From assembly GCA_019322375.1 (NCBI GenBank), contig JAHWIP010000012.1, forward strand, positions 1 to 60,993: a stretch of 60,993 bases of DNA, given 5' to 3'. The notes beneath the pieces were generated by a model. The model had not been told where the DNA came from. It did not search any database and worked only from the letters and a program-made list of their open reading frames with translations. Below are positions 34,352 to 42,734 of the stretch, piece by piece (positions within the stretch are counted from its first letter, which is position 1; every line of letters begins with the position of its first letter). The translations under genes were made by a program, and so were the position numbers. Source of the stretch: Candidatus Woesearchaeota archaeon (lineage in GTDB: Archaea; Nanobdellota; Nanobdellia; Woesearchaeales; SM23-78).

Positions 34352-35287
34352 ATGCAGAAAATAGTGGTTATTGGTGGTGGAACAGGCTCGTATACTGCTC
34401 TTAGAGGCTTAAAGAATTACAATGCTGACTTAACAGCTGTTGTTTCTATGATGGATTCTGGGGGCAGCACAGGAAGGCTCAGGGATGAGTTTGGGTTTCT
34501 TCCGCCAGGAGATATAAGAAAGTGCCTTATTGCTCTGAGCCCTGAGACCAATGCTCTTAGAAGATTATTTGATTACAGGTTTAGCAGGGGCAAAGGCTTG
34601 AACGGGCACAGCTTAGGCAATTTATTCCTGACAGCTTTAAGAGACTTAACTGGCAATGAAAAAGAGGCTGTAAAGGAAGCTGCAAGAATCCTGCATATCA
34701 AAGGAAGGGTTCTGCCTGTAACCATGACTAACTGCCAGTTAGGAGCAATTCTTGAGAATAAGCAGGTAATAATAGGGCAGACAAACATAACCATTCCTAA
34801 ATACGACCCTAATCTCAGGATAAAAAAGATTTTTTCTATTCCAAAGCCAAGGGCAAATCCTGAAGCAATAAAAGCCATACTAAAAGCACACAAGATAGTG
34901 CTTGGCCCAGGAGACTTGTTTTCAAGTGTTCTGCCTAATCTCCTTGTAACAGGGATTAAAAAAGCAGTCCTGAAATCAAAAGCCAAAAAGATATATGTTT
35001 GCAATATTATGAACAAGTATGGCGAGGCTACTAATTTCCAGGCCAAAGACTATGTTGAGGAAATAGAGAAATATCTGGGCAAAGATGTTCTTAATTATGT
35101 TGTGTGCAATAATAAGAAGCCAGGAAAAGCTCTGCTTGATAGGTATAAGAAAGAGAAAGCTGGTTTTGTAGAGCCCAATATATCGTCTACAAAAAAGCTT
35201 AAAGTGATAAAAACAGATTTGCTTGATAATATTCACCTGGCAAGGCATAACCCTGACAAGCTTGCAAAGGTAATTATAAAGATTTAG
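34352..35287 (+). CDS. yvcK: YvcK/CofD-family protein
   Basis: A 311-residue protein with the Rossmann-like start VVIGGGTGSYTALRGLK and the family blocks SMMDSGGSTGRLRDEFG, LPPGDIRKCLIALS and NGHSLGNLFLTALRDL. This is YvcK rather than CofD by these motifs. In bacteria YvcK binds UDP-sugars and links carbon status to cell-wall synthesis; its archaeal role is less clear, though this genome is rich in nucleotide-sugar genes. Confidence 0.85.
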   Translation: MQKIVVIGGGTGSYTALRGLKNYNADLTAVVSMMDSGGSTGRLRDEFGFLPPGDIRKCLIALSPETNALRRLFDYRFSRGKGLNGHSLGNLFLTALRDLTGNEKEAVKEAARILHIKGRVLPVTMTNCQLGAILENKQVIIGQTNITIPKYDPNLRIKKIFSIPKPRANPEAIKAILKAHKIVLGPGDLFSSVLPNLLVTGIKKAVLKSKAKKIYVCNIMNKYGEATNFQAKDYVEEIEKYLGKDVLNYVVCNNKKPGKALLDRYKKEKAGFVEPNISSTKKLKVIKTDLLDNIHLARHNPDKLAKVIIKI

Positions 35288-35312
35288 TCATAGGAATATA
35301 AAATGATTATCA

Positions 35313-35385
35313 CAAAAATCAAAGATTTTTGGGATTTCAAAACAACAAAAACTGAAGTTTTTGTGTGCCAGAAACAAAGTTTCTG
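35313..35385 (+). other. Three consecutive small hairpins
   Basis: CAAAAATC-AAA-GATTTTTG (35313-35331), CAAAAACT-GA-AGTTTTTG (35346-35363) and CAGAAAC-AAA-GTTTCTG (35369-35385) are three perfect inverted repeats of 7-8 bp in 73 bases between yvcK and the HAD gene. They could shape the HAD mRNA leader or act in termination of yvcK. Confidence 0.6.
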
Positions 35386-35406
35386 AGCATTTCATGAGGT
35401 GAAATT

Positions 35407-36030
35407 TTGTTAAAACTACTGATATTTGACCTTGATAACACCCTATTTGATACTTATGGCCAGCTAGGAGTAAATGTTCTTGAGGAAATGATTAACAGGA
35501 TGAAGAAGGCAGGGCTTAAACATGAACAAGAAAAAGTAATAAGAGACAAGTACATGCAGATGGGTTTTAGGAGCCTTGCAAAACAACTAGGGCTTTCTGA
35601 GAAGATAAAAAGTATAGGCATGGATACTTATAAGAGCATGGACCTGAGCAATATATCTCCTTTTGATGATGTTAACTTGATTAAGGAGTTTAAGCAGAAA
35701 AAAATACTGGTGACTTCTGGCACAGAGCAGGTTCAGAATGAAAAGATTCGTATTCTTGGCATAGCAGGCTTGTTTGATGAAATAGTTGTTGATGTTCTTG
35801 GGAATTGCGAGAGCAGGGTAGGCATCTTCTGCAATATCTTAAATGAATATAAATTAAAATCAAAAGAAGTTATGGTTCTGGGTGATAATGCAGAGGTAGA
35901 GATAGCTGCAGGCAAGAAGCTAAGAATGATAACAGTGCAGATACTAAGAAGGCCATTTGTCAAAGGAAAAGCAGATTACTATGTGAAGGGTTTGGAGGAG
36001 GTGAAGGAGATAATTAAAGGAATTAAATGA
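35407..36030 (+). CDS. HAD-superfamily hydrolase
   Basis: A 207-residue HAD phosphatase: motif I DLDNTLFD, motif II VTSGT, motif III/IV region VMVLGDNAEVEIAAGKKLRM, with a helical cap between. Start is TTG preceded by GAGGTGA. A small phosphatase with unknown substrate; the three hairpins lie in its leader. Confidence 0.85.
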   Translation: MLKLLIFDLDNTLFDTYGQLGVNVLEEMINRMKKAGLKHEQEKVIRDKYMQMGFRSLAKQLGLSEKIKSIGMDTYKSMDLSNISPFDDVNLIKEFKQKKILVTSGTEQVQNEKIRILGIAGLFDEIVVDVLGNCESRVGIFCNILNEYKLKSKEVMVLGDNAEVEIAAGKKLRMITVQILRRPFVKGKADYYVKGLEEVKEIIKGIK

Positions 36031-36033
36031 TTT

Positions 36034-36405
36034 TTAATGCTTTTTATAACCAAATTTCTTGTTATAATCTTTATGGTCTAGTATGTCAAGAACGAATGAG
36101 ATTATTTCTATTTCATTCTTTTCTTTTTTTAGACTGTAAAGCATACGCCAGAAAAGCGGGAGTTTAATCCTGAAAAGATTATTAATATAATATTTGTCTT
36201 TATAGTATTTTGGGATGAGCCCTTTAGGTATATTATTGCCGTAATGAGGGTTTTTCTTGATAATCTCAATTTTACTCATTATTGCATTCAGAAGCATCTT
36301 TTCTTTTTTTGAATTAGCAGCAGATTCTGTAATAAAAGACAAAACTTCCTTTGCTTCGTCTGAAAATCTTATCTTTGCCCTAACCATTAACTTAGCAGAA
36401 TTCAA
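36034..36405 (-). CDS. RelE/ParE-like toxin
   Basis: A 123-residue protein: KIRFSDEAKEVLSFITESAA, KIEIIKKNPHYGNNIPKGLI, and a beta-sheet end (LFWRMLYSLKKEKNEIEIISFVLDILDHKDYNKKF, quoted only to its key core, WRMLYS) fitting RelE-type folds. It starts at TTG overlapping the antitoxin stop (TTGA); the ATG six codons later is an alternative. Second gene of a toxin-antitoxin pair. Confidence 0.75.
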   Translation of the reverse strand: MNSAKLMVRAKIRFSDEAKEVLSFITESAANSKKEKMLLNAIMSKIEIIKKNPHYGNNIPKGLIPKYYKDKYYINNLFRIKLPLFWRMLYSLKKEKNEIEIISFVLDILDHKDYNKKFGYKKH

Positions 36406-36737
36406 CTTGTTAATAAATTTCTCCTCTTTAAATCTGCAATAATATCATCATAATCGTGAGCCTTTCGGATTGCTTCTCTGAATTTGGGGTTATCATTAAC
36501 AAGCCATGTTATACCTTTAACACTCATATAAATTTTATTGCTTTTTTGCAAGTAATCAAGAATATTCATCAAAGTATTATGATTAACTTGTTTAGGCAGT
36601 ATTTTTTTAAGACCAGCAACTGTGATAAGACTCTCATCCATATTCTTTAAAGCATCCTCAACCATAAGAACAGTATTAAGAGTAGGAGAATGCTTAAGTT
36701 TTTTGAAATGCCTTGATTTAGGTTTTTTCTTAGCCAT
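36402..36737 (-). CDS. Antitoxin-like winged-helix protein
   Basis: A 111-residue protein upstream of and coupled to the RelE-like gene. LITVAGLKKILPKQVNHNTL and MNILDYLQKSNKIYMSVKGI look like a winged helix, and the basic N-terminus (MAKKKPKSRHFKKLKH) may bind DNA. It would neutralise the toxin and repress the operon; the identification rests on gene order and fold. Confidence 0.65.
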   Translation of the reverse strand: MAKKKPKSRHFKKLKHSPTLNTVLMVEDALKNMDESLITVAGLKKILPKQVNHNTLMNILDYLQKSNKIYMSVKGITWLVNDNPKFREAIRKAHDYDDIIADLKRRNLLTS

Positions 36738-36746
36738 TTTTACAAG

Positions 36747-36802
36747 TTCATAACAAAAAGTTATTAATTCATAACAAATAGATACTAAGTTGTATATAAA
36801 GG
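36747..36802 (-). promoter_or_regulatory. Promoter and repeats of the RelE-like operon
   Basis: TTCATAACAAA occurs at 36747-36757 and 36768-36778, 21 bp apart, and ATAAC-AAAAA-GTTAT (36750-36764) is an inverted repeat. They lie between a minus-strand TATA-like CTTTATATAC (near 36793-36802) and the antitoxin ATG, over the expected start site. Likely operator; same 21-bp spacing as at mntA. Confidence 0.5.
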
Positions 36803-36824
36803 TTTTGGTTTGGATAACCTCTTT

Positions 36825-37394
36825 TTATGTTAAATAAGCCACTGTTGCTAAAAAGGTATTGTATGCGATTTCTGCTGCTGACCATATTGGCAGACAGTAT
36901 TTCTTGTGCACTCTGTTGGTTACTATGTAATCGACTCCTAGATAGGGTACTGTTCCTATTGCAATTGCTTTTGCAGCGTTCTTAGCTCTTACCAAGTTAA
37001 TTGGATCTCTATTCTTAACAGATAACAATCCCCAGTAGAACATGTTTGGTATGAAAAATATTCCTCCTATTGTTATTGCCTTTGCCCATGGCTTTGATAC
37101 ACCTATTTTTTTAAAAGCTTTTTCAACTTTAGGTTTGTCTACAATGTAATTAGTTAAATCTATGAACTTAGGGTATAACAATGACTGGTACACAGCTGCA
37201 AAACTAGTAAAGGCTGCGTCTCTCCAGTTGTATTTCATTCCCTGCGAGCTTTTAGCTATAAAATCTCCGCCCATTGTTCCTGCCAGGGTTGAAAAGAACC
37301 TTGTTGGTGCTTCATATTTATCATAAGCATGATTGTACATATCAACAAGTTTTTCAATTCCAGACCACATGCGGTTTTTAACTTTATTTTTCAT
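36825..37394 (-). CDS. Membrane-associated protein, 189 aa
   Basis: Not firmly recognised. Hydrophobic helices (FFSTLAGTMGGDFIAKS, AITIGGIFFIPNMFYWGLLS, AKAIAIGTVPYLGVDYIV) and a C-terminal LPIWSAAEIAYNTFLATVAY. The spacing of helices and the final segment faintly recall the Mpv17/PMP22 family, but the match is weak. Four bases downstream of the 112-aa membrane-anchored gene, so an operon. Confidence 0.55.
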   Translation of the reverse strand: MKNKVKNRMWSGIEKLVDMYNHAYDKYEAPTRFFSTLAGTMGGDFIAKSSQGMKYNWRDAAFTSFAAVYQSLLYPKFIDLTNYIVDKPKVEKAFKKIGVSKPWAKAITIGGIFFIPNMFYWGLLSVKNRDPINLVRAKNAAKAIAIGTVPYLGVDYIVTNRVHKKYCLPIWSAAEIAYNTFLATVAYLT

Positions 37395-37397
37395 TTT

Positions 37398-37736
37398 TTA
37401 CTTAACAACAATTTCCTTAGGTTTTACCCAGTATTCCTTGCATTCTGGCTTTCCATCTTCTCCTACCAAAAACAAATATGATTTGCCTTCGTATTCCAGC
37501 ACATACTCTTGGCTTCCATTGCCGTCAAGGTCTATTAATTTCTGTTCTAGTTTGACTGGATTAACATATGCCGGACTGAGATTTTCTATGTCATTGCTTG
37601 GGATGTATTTTGCATTGTTTTCTGGGTATGTTATTTTCATGAGAGCTGCACCTACAAGAATTCCACTCATAAACATAAATGCTCTCTTACTATAATCTAC
37701 AAATTTTGTCATACTATCTTTACTTTGTTTTTCCAT
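37398..37736 (-). CDS. Membrane-anchored protein with EF-hand-like loop, 112 aa
   Basis: One N-terminal transmembrane helix (AFMFMSGILVGAALMKITY) followed by an extracytoplasmic part with LIDLDGNGSQEYVLEYEGKS, a Ca-binding-like DxDGNG loop as in FG-GAP-type repeats. Not recognised beyond that. First of a two-gene operon with the 189-aa membrane protein. Confidence 0.6.
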   Translation of the reverse strand: MEKQSKDSMTKFVDYSKRAFMFMSGILVGAALMKITYPENNAKYIPSNDIENLSPAYVNPVKLEQKLIDLDGNGSQEYVLEYEGKSYLFLVGEDGKPECKEYWVKPKEIVVK

Positions 37737-37855
37737 TTTTTATCACCGTTGCTATTTTTAGACATAGTATTACTTATGTAATATTAAAAACTTTTTAAAG
37801 AAAATTTTGTCATTTTTAGAAAAATATATAAAATACTGTTGCTATGTAAATATTT

Positions 37856-38830
37856 ATGATGAATAAACTTACCAAAAAAGACCAGCGAATACTCTTTGAA
37901 TTAGACCAGAACTCAAGACAGACAGACTCTCAGATAGCAAAGAAAATAGGCTTAAGCAAGCAAGTGGTTAACTATAGAATAAACAATCTTCTAAAGAAAA
38001 AAATTATTTCTGAGTTTTATACAACATTAGACATTGCAAAATTAGGATTAAACACTTATTATGTTTTTTTGCAGCTAGCAAATATTAACCGCCAAAAAGA
38101 GGAATCCCTAATAAAACAGCTTGATGAACTTGATTTTGTTGGGTGGCTGTTATCAGGGCTGGGAAGATGGGATGTTTGTGTCTCTATATCCGCAGACACA
38201 ATGGAGCTTTTTGATTCTCTGCTATCAAAAATAATTGCTGTTTGCGAAGATTATCTCTATGACTACACTTTTACAATGCTTTTTGAGAGCTCACATTTAA
38301 GCTATAAATTTGTTAATCCAAAACAATTCAAGAAAATAATCCAGCAGGAGAAAAAAGAAAAAATCTCTCTTGATAAAATAGACATAGCTATTTTGAGACA
38401 AATTGCTTCTAATGCAAGAATCAGTTTGACTGAGATACAAAAAAAGACGAAAATACCAATCCACACATCTGCTTACAGGCTGAAGTCACTAGAAAAACAA
38501 AAACTAATCTTAGGATATAAACCAAAACTTGACTTAGGAGTGCTTGGCCTGCAATGGCACCTGCTTTTATTAAAATTTCAAAACGTATCTGAAAAAAGAA
38601 AAAAAGAGCTTATCTATTTTTGCGAAAACCATAAAAACGTTTACTATCTCACCAGAACCATAGGCTCATATAATCTGATGCTGGACGTGCATGTAAAAAC
38701 ATCAGACGAGTTCAGGAAAGTAGTCTTAGAACTAAGAGATAAGTTCTCTGATGTGATAAAGATATATGAATCAATATTTGTATTTAAAGAGCACAAAATA
38801 AGTTATTTCCCAGAGGAGTTGTTGAAATGA
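37856..38830 (+). CDS. Lrp/AsnC-type regulator with two tandem modules (second paralogue)
   Basis: A 324-residue protein built like the one at 24972-25931: HTH (LTKKDQRILFELDQNSRQTD; AKKIGLSKQVVNYRINNLLK), ligand domain, second HTH (LDKIDIAILRQIASNARISL), second domain. The TATA-like AAATATATAAAATA about 30 bases upstream suggests a leaderless message. It overlaps the NFACT gene by four bases (ATGA), an unusual operon partner. Confidence 0.85.
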   Translation: MMNKLTKKDQRILFELDQNSRQTDSQIAKKIGLSKQVVNYRINNLLKKKIISEFYTTLDIAKLGLNTYYVFLQLANINRQKEESLIKQLDELDFVGWLLSGLGRWDVCVSISADTMELFDSLLSKIIAVCEDYLYDYTFTMLFESSHLSYKFVNPKQFKKIIQQEKKEKISLDKIDIAILRQIASNARISLTEIQKKTKIPIHTSAYRLKSLEKQKLILGYKPKLDLGVLGLQWHLLLLKFQNVSEKRKKELIYFCENHKNVYYLTRTIGSYNLMLDVHVKTSDEFRKVVLELRDKFSDVIKIYESIFVFKEHKISYFPEELLK

Positions 38831-39939
38831 AAACCTCACTAACCTCATTAGACTTGCATTACCTTGTCAAAGAATTCCAATCCTTAGTCGGCGCTAGAAT
38901 AGATAAAATATATGAGCAGGATTCTGACAAGAACGAATTCTTATTTATTTTTCATAAATCAGGTGTTGGCAAGCTCATGCTTAGGTTTAATCTGCCTGGA
39001 GTTGTGTATCTGACTGATTATAAGCAGGTTTTTCCTGATACTCCGCCTGGTTTTTGTGTTTTTCTAAGAAAACACTTGGCAAGTGCAAGGATTAAAGAGG
39101 TTAGGCAGAAAGGCTTTGAAAGAATTCTTGAAATTGTTTTTGACACTAAGAATGGAGTCAGGACGCTTGTGTGCGAGCTTTTCAGCAAAGGAAACATGCT
39201 TTTGCTTGAAGAAGATTATAAAATCAGGGGTTTGTTAAAGTCCCAGAACTGGCAGGCAAGAACAATAAGAGGAGGAATCAAGTATGAGTATCCTCCTAAA
39301 CAAATAAACACTCCGAGCCTTGGCGAGGAGCAAATAAAAAATATTATTTCTAAGTCAAAAAAGGATTCTATTGTTAAAACTCTTGCTATTGATTTAGGTT
39401 TAGGAGGTCTTTATGCTGAGGAATTATGCATGAGAGCAGATATTGCCAAGGAAAAGAAAAGACTTGATGATACTGAGTTGAAAAAACTGTTCAAAGAACT
39501 CAAGGGTTTATTTAATGAAAAAATTAAAGCTAATAAAACTAATGAAGTGGTTTTGCCATTTGAATTAAAAATAGAGGGGCAAAACAACCGCGTGTTTTAT
39601 GACAGTTTTAACCAAGTTTTAGATGATGTTCTTACAGAGAAAGTTGTTAAACAAGTTCAGGAGAAAGTTATCAAGGAAAAACAGAGCAAAGAAGACAAAG
39701 TAACATTGATTATTAAGAAGCAGGAGCAAAGACTTAAAGCCCTGGAAAAAAGCATTACAGAAAATCAAAGAAAAGGAGAATTAATCTATGAGCATTACCA
39801 GGAAATAAAAGAGTTATTAGAAAACATTAATCTTGACAGGAAGAAAATGAGTTGGGAAGAAGTAAAAAAGAAGTATAAAAATAATAAATTAATCAAAGAG
39901 ATTGATGAGAAGACAGGGAAGGTTGTTGTTAAGCTATGA
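38827..39939 (+). CDS. NFACT (FbpA/Rqc2-like) protein lacking the NFACT-R domain
   Basis: A 370-residue protein with NFACT-N (LTSLDLHYLVKEFQSLVGAR; GFCVFLRKHLASARIKEVRQ), the helix-hairpin-helix (LAIDLGLGGLYAEELCMRAD) and the coiled-coil M region up to DRKKMSWEEVKKKYKNNK. It stops after IDEKTGKVVVKL, where archaeal homologues go on into NFACT-R (DUF814). Full NFACT proteins bind ribosomal large subunits with peptidyl-tRNA in quality control. The gene ends exactly at the domain boundary; the missing domain may be encoded elsewhere. Confidence 0.85.
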   Translation: MKTSLTSLDLHYLVKEFQSLVGARIDKIYEQDSDKNEFLFIFHKSGVGKLMLRFNLPGVVYLTDYKQVFPDTPPGFCVFLRKHLASARIKEVRQKGFERILEIVFDTKNGVRTLVCELFSKGNMLLLEEDYKIRGLLKSQNWQARTIRGGIKYEYPPKQINTPSLGEEQIKNIISKSKKDSIVKTLAIDLGLGGLYAEELCMRADIAKEKKRLDDTELKKLFKELKGLFNEKIKANKTNEVVLPFELKIEGQNNRVFYDSFNQVLDDVLTEKVVKQVQEKVIKEKQSKEDKVTLIIKKQEQRLKALEKSITENQRKGELIYEHYQEIKELLENINLDRKKMSWEEVKKKYKNNKLIKEIDEKTGKVVVKL

Positions 39940-40468
39940 TTTTTTTCAATTTCTCTTTAATAAAAACAAAACCATTAACAAAGCCTGGAGTGAATATTTC
40001 TGGGTTTTCACTGACTTTTTTGTCAAGTTCTTCAAAACTTAATCTTTGAAGCTCAACAAGCTCCTCATTAAGCTTAACTTCACCACCATATTTTCCCAGA
40101 AATATTGATGAAAAATGCTTAAGTATGATTCCCTTTTCTTCAGTTTCATTTAAATATTTATCTAAGAATTCTAACTTGCATTCAATACCTAGCTCTTCTT
40201 TCAATTCTCTGTGGGCTGCTTCTTCATAGCTCTCGCCAGAATCAACATTACCACAAACAGAAATATCATACCTATTAGGAAAACTTTTCTTATTAGGAGA
40301 TCTTTTTACTATTAACAGATTTTTGTTATCATCCAGGATAAAAATAACAGAAACTCTAGAAATAAACTCTTTTTTAAACTTATTATCTTTAGTATCTTTT
40401 CCAATAACATTGTCTTTTTCATCAACAACATCAATGAAATCTTTAGAGTCCATAATAAACCTCATCAT
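39929..40468 (-). CDS. NUDIX hydrolase
   Basis: A 179-residue NUDIX protein with the complete box Gx5Ex7REUxEExGU (G73 to I95: GNVDSGE, RELKEELGI). The N-terminus (DFIDVVDEKDNVIGKD) is like IPP isomerase-type NUDIX proteins, but hydrolysis of a nucleotide derivative fits its operon with APT and MTA phosphorylase better. Its ATG overlaps the apt stop (ATGA); its end overlaps the convergent NFACT gene by 11 bases. Confidence 0.85.
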   Translation of the reverse strand: MMRFIMDSKDFIDVVDEKDNVIGKDTKDNKFKKEFISRVSVIFILDDNKNLLIVKRSPNKKSFPNRYDISVCGNVDSGESYEEAAHRELKEELGIECKLEFLDKYLNETEEKGIILKHFSSIFLGKYGGEVKLNEELVELQRLSFEELDKKVSENPEIFTPGFVNGFVFIKEKLKKIIA

Positions 40469-41043
40469 TCCCCTTCAAAATCAACTAGATTAAACACGCT
40501 GTAGCCTTGTATCTTGTCCCTGCCTTTGAGCTCTGGAAGTTCGACTACAAAGCAGCACTCAACAACTTTTCCCCCGAGTTTTTCTATTAATTTAATAGTT
40601 GCCCCTATTGTGCCGCCAGTTGCTATTAAATCATCAACAACAAGAACATTATCGCCTTTGCTGACAGCATCCTTGTGGATTTCAACAGCATCCTTGCCAT
40701 ATTCTAGTTCATATTCTTCTTTTTCTGTCTCTGCAGGCAGCTTGCCTGGTTTTCGAATAGGAACAAAGCCAACACCCAGGAGATAAGCAAGCACTGCTCC
40801 AAAAATAAAGCCTCTTGATTCAATTCCAACAATAATATCTATTTCTTTGTCCTTGTATCTTCTGTAGAACTCATTGCAGGTGTTCTTAAAAGCTTCTCCG
40901 TCTCTGAGAAGGGTTGTTATGTCCCTAAACATAATGCCTTTCTTAGGAAAGTCAGGGATTGTTCTAATAGTTTTCTTGATATGAGAATAATCGTGTTTTT
41001 TCTCCTCACTCAAATTTTCTTCAGAATTTTTTTCATTTTCCAT
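40465..41043 (-). CDS. apt: Adenine phosphoribosyltransferase
   Basis: A 192-residue type I phosphoribosyltransferase with the PRPP motif VLVVDDLIATGGT and the APT start IRTIPDFPKKGIMFRDITTL. A charged N-terminal extension (about 22 residues) is present. It converts adenine and PRPP to AMP, recycling the adenine released by the MTA phosphorylase encoded one base upstream. Confidence 0.93.
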   Translation of the reverse strand: MENEKNSEENLSEEKKHDYSHIKKTIRTIPDFPKKGIMFRDITTLLRDGEAFKNTCNEFYRRYKDKEIDIIVGIESRGFIFGAVLAYLLGVGFVPIRKPGKLPAETEKEEYELEYGKDAVEIHKDAVSKGDNVLVVDDLIATGGTIGATIKLIEKLGGKVVECCFVVELPELKGRDKIQGYSVFNLVDFEGE

Positions 41044-41044
41044 T

Positions 41045-41791
41045 TCACTTCACCTTTGGTATTGCTGTTAATAATAATTTTATTACTTTCTCAACATTGG
41101 CTTTGAATACAGTAACTATCTGATCCCATGTGACTGGCTCTTCATCCTCTTTCCAGCAATCGAAATCCGTATTCATAGCAACAGCAGCATAAGGAAGCTC
41201 TAATTCATTAGCAAGAATACATTCTGGTGCTACGCTCATGTTAATAACATCTGCTCCCCAGGCTCTGAACATGTTGCTCTCTGCTTTTGTGCTAAACCTC
41301 GGGCCTTCAATTGTAATAACAGTTCCTTTATCATGATGTTTTAGTTTTAACTCTTTGCAGCTCTTTATCAAAACCTTTCTAAGCTCACCAGAAAAAGGCT
41401 CTGGCATTGGTGTGTGCTCGGCTCCTTCTTTGAAATGCTCAAAAAAAGTTATCTCCCTGTGCCTAGTAAAGTCTATGAACTGGTCAACAATAACAAAGTC
41501 ACCTCTGCCAATCTTTTCTCTTAAAGAACCGCAGGCAGTGGTTGCAATGATATGAGTGCACCCAGCATCTTTAAGCGCCCAAATATTTGCCTTGTAATTC
41601 ACTTTGCTGGGGGTAATCTCATGCTTTCTCCCATGCCTAGCTAATAAAACAACATCAACACCCTTAATCCTGCCACTCTTTAAAGCACTGCTGGGTCTGC
41701 CATAAGGAGTATCAACTATTACATCTTTTGCATTCTTAAGAACATCTGGGTTGTCAAGCCCACTACCGCCGATGATGCCGATTTTTATCAT
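41045..41791 (-). CDS. mtnP: S-methyl-5'-thioadenosine phosphorylase
   Basis: A 248-residue purine-nucleoside phosphorylase-family enzyme: IGIIGGSGLDNPDVL, LARHGRKHEITPSKVNYKAN, TIEGPRFSTKAESNMFRAWG and INMSVAPECILANELELPYA. The MSVAPE stretch and DTDxDCW-like NTDFDCWKEDEEPV are typical of MTAP. It cleaves methylthioadenosine to adenine and methylthioribose-1-phosphate. First gene of a purine-salvage operon. Confidence 0.9.
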   Translation of the reverse strand: MIKIGIIGGSGLDNPDVLKNAKDVIVDTPYGRPSSALKSGRIKGVDVVLLARHGRKHEITPSKVNYKANIWALKDAGCTHIIATTACGSLREKIGRGDFVIVDQFIDFTRHREITFFEHFKEGAEHTPMPEPFSGELRKVLIKSCKELKLKHHDKGTVITIEGPRFSTKAESNMFRAWGADVINMSVAPECILANELELPYAAVAMNTDFDCWKEDEEPVTWDQIVTVFKANVEKVIKLLLTAIPKVK

Positions 41792-41866
41792 TAAATTATT
41801 GGAGAAATAAAGATATTATTAAATGTTTTGGCTGATATCTAATTACTCTGTTCTTATCCCTGGTTT

Positions 41867-42217
41867 TTAATAATAATTTCTGTCAGGTATTGCTAGGAAA
41901 TGTCTTAGATAATTTTCTGTTGACAGGTCTCCTCTGGTTTGTATTTCCACTTTTTTTCCTTTTTGCACTCCCATGAACTGTATTATACATCCTTCGTTTA
42001 CCCAGAACGAATTCCCCTTATAATGCATATGGACTTGCGGTGTTATAATTTTTTTAGATTTTTTAAACTCTGCTCTTGCTCTTTCATTTTGAATTCTCTC
42101 TATTACTTTTCCAAGGTTTTCTCTGCTGTCTGTGTTAAAACTAAAAACAACAGTGTTGTCTTCAGGTTTTCCTATGATTTTAGAATGTTTTATTTCATAA
42201 GGTTGTTTAGTTGCCAT
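41867..42217 (-). CDS. Hypothetical protein, 116 aa
   Basis: Starts MATKQPYEIKHSKIIGKPED when the ATG at 42217 is used; a TATA-like TTAAATACA about 26 bases upstream supports a leaderless start there, although the frame is open to 42340. Beta-rich middle (HMHYKGNSFWVNEGCIIQFM). Not recognised. Confidence 0.55.
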   Translation of the reverse strand: MATKQPYEIKHSKIIGKPEDNTVVFSFNTDSRENLGKVIERIQNERARAEFKKSKKIITPQVHMHYKGNSFWVNEGCIIQFMGVQKGKKVEIQTRGDLSTENYLRHFLAIPDRNYY

Positions 42218-42253
42218 TTTTGAGTAAATATAGACTTTATTGTATTTAAGCTT

Positions 42254-42316
42254 TTTGATTTGGGAGGGTTTTTCTCTAAACTCATTAAAATAAGCTGAAA
42301 AAATCCCAAAATCAAA
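42254..42316. other. Imperfect inverted repeat in the intergenic gap
   Basis: TTTGATTTGGGA (42254-42265) and TCCCAAAATCAAA (42304-42316) are complementary apart from one extra base, about 40 bases apart, within the 180-base gap between the 116-aa and 78-aa genes. Nothing else was found in the gap besides promoters. Confidence 0.4.
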
Positions 42317-42398
42317 TATATCTCTCCGAAAAATCACCATAGCATTATTTAAAACACCTGTTTGATTGTGTTTCTAACAAATATTCGGAGGGATAGAT

Positions 42399-42635
42399 AT
42401 GGGATTAACCTATAAGAAAGAACAACAGCTTAGAAAAATGCCTGTTATCCAGAGCAGGATAAAGGCTAGCAGGAACGGCAGGTACATAATCCAGCAGACA
42501 GTGATAACCAATGTCAAGCCAATAGAGTACTATAATGCGATTCTGGCTAACACTGTCAAAGTAACAGATGAGCCATTAGGAGAAGACGAGCTCATGTTTG
42601 AAGACGGTGCAGAGCTGGCCAAGAGTGTTGCTTAG
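42399..42635 (+). CDS. Hypothetical protein, 78 aa
   Basis: Starts MGLTYKKEQQLRKMPVIQSR after a strong ribosome-binding site GGAGGGATAG. Small, basic first half, acidic C-terminus (EDELMFEDGAELAKSVA). Not recognised; the strong Shine-Dalgarno sequence and codon use support a real gene. Confidence 0.6.
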   Translation: MGLTYKKEQQLRKMPVIQSRIKASRNGRYIIQQTVITNVKPIEYYNAILANTVKVTDEPLGEDELMFEDGAELAKSVA

Positions 42636-42734
42636 ATTTTTATTTTTTTATTTTATTTTTTATTATAATATGTTAAACTTTTTATTTAATCGAAAGTTAT
42701 ATAAATAAGTTATACATTATTAGAGGTGCTTTGG

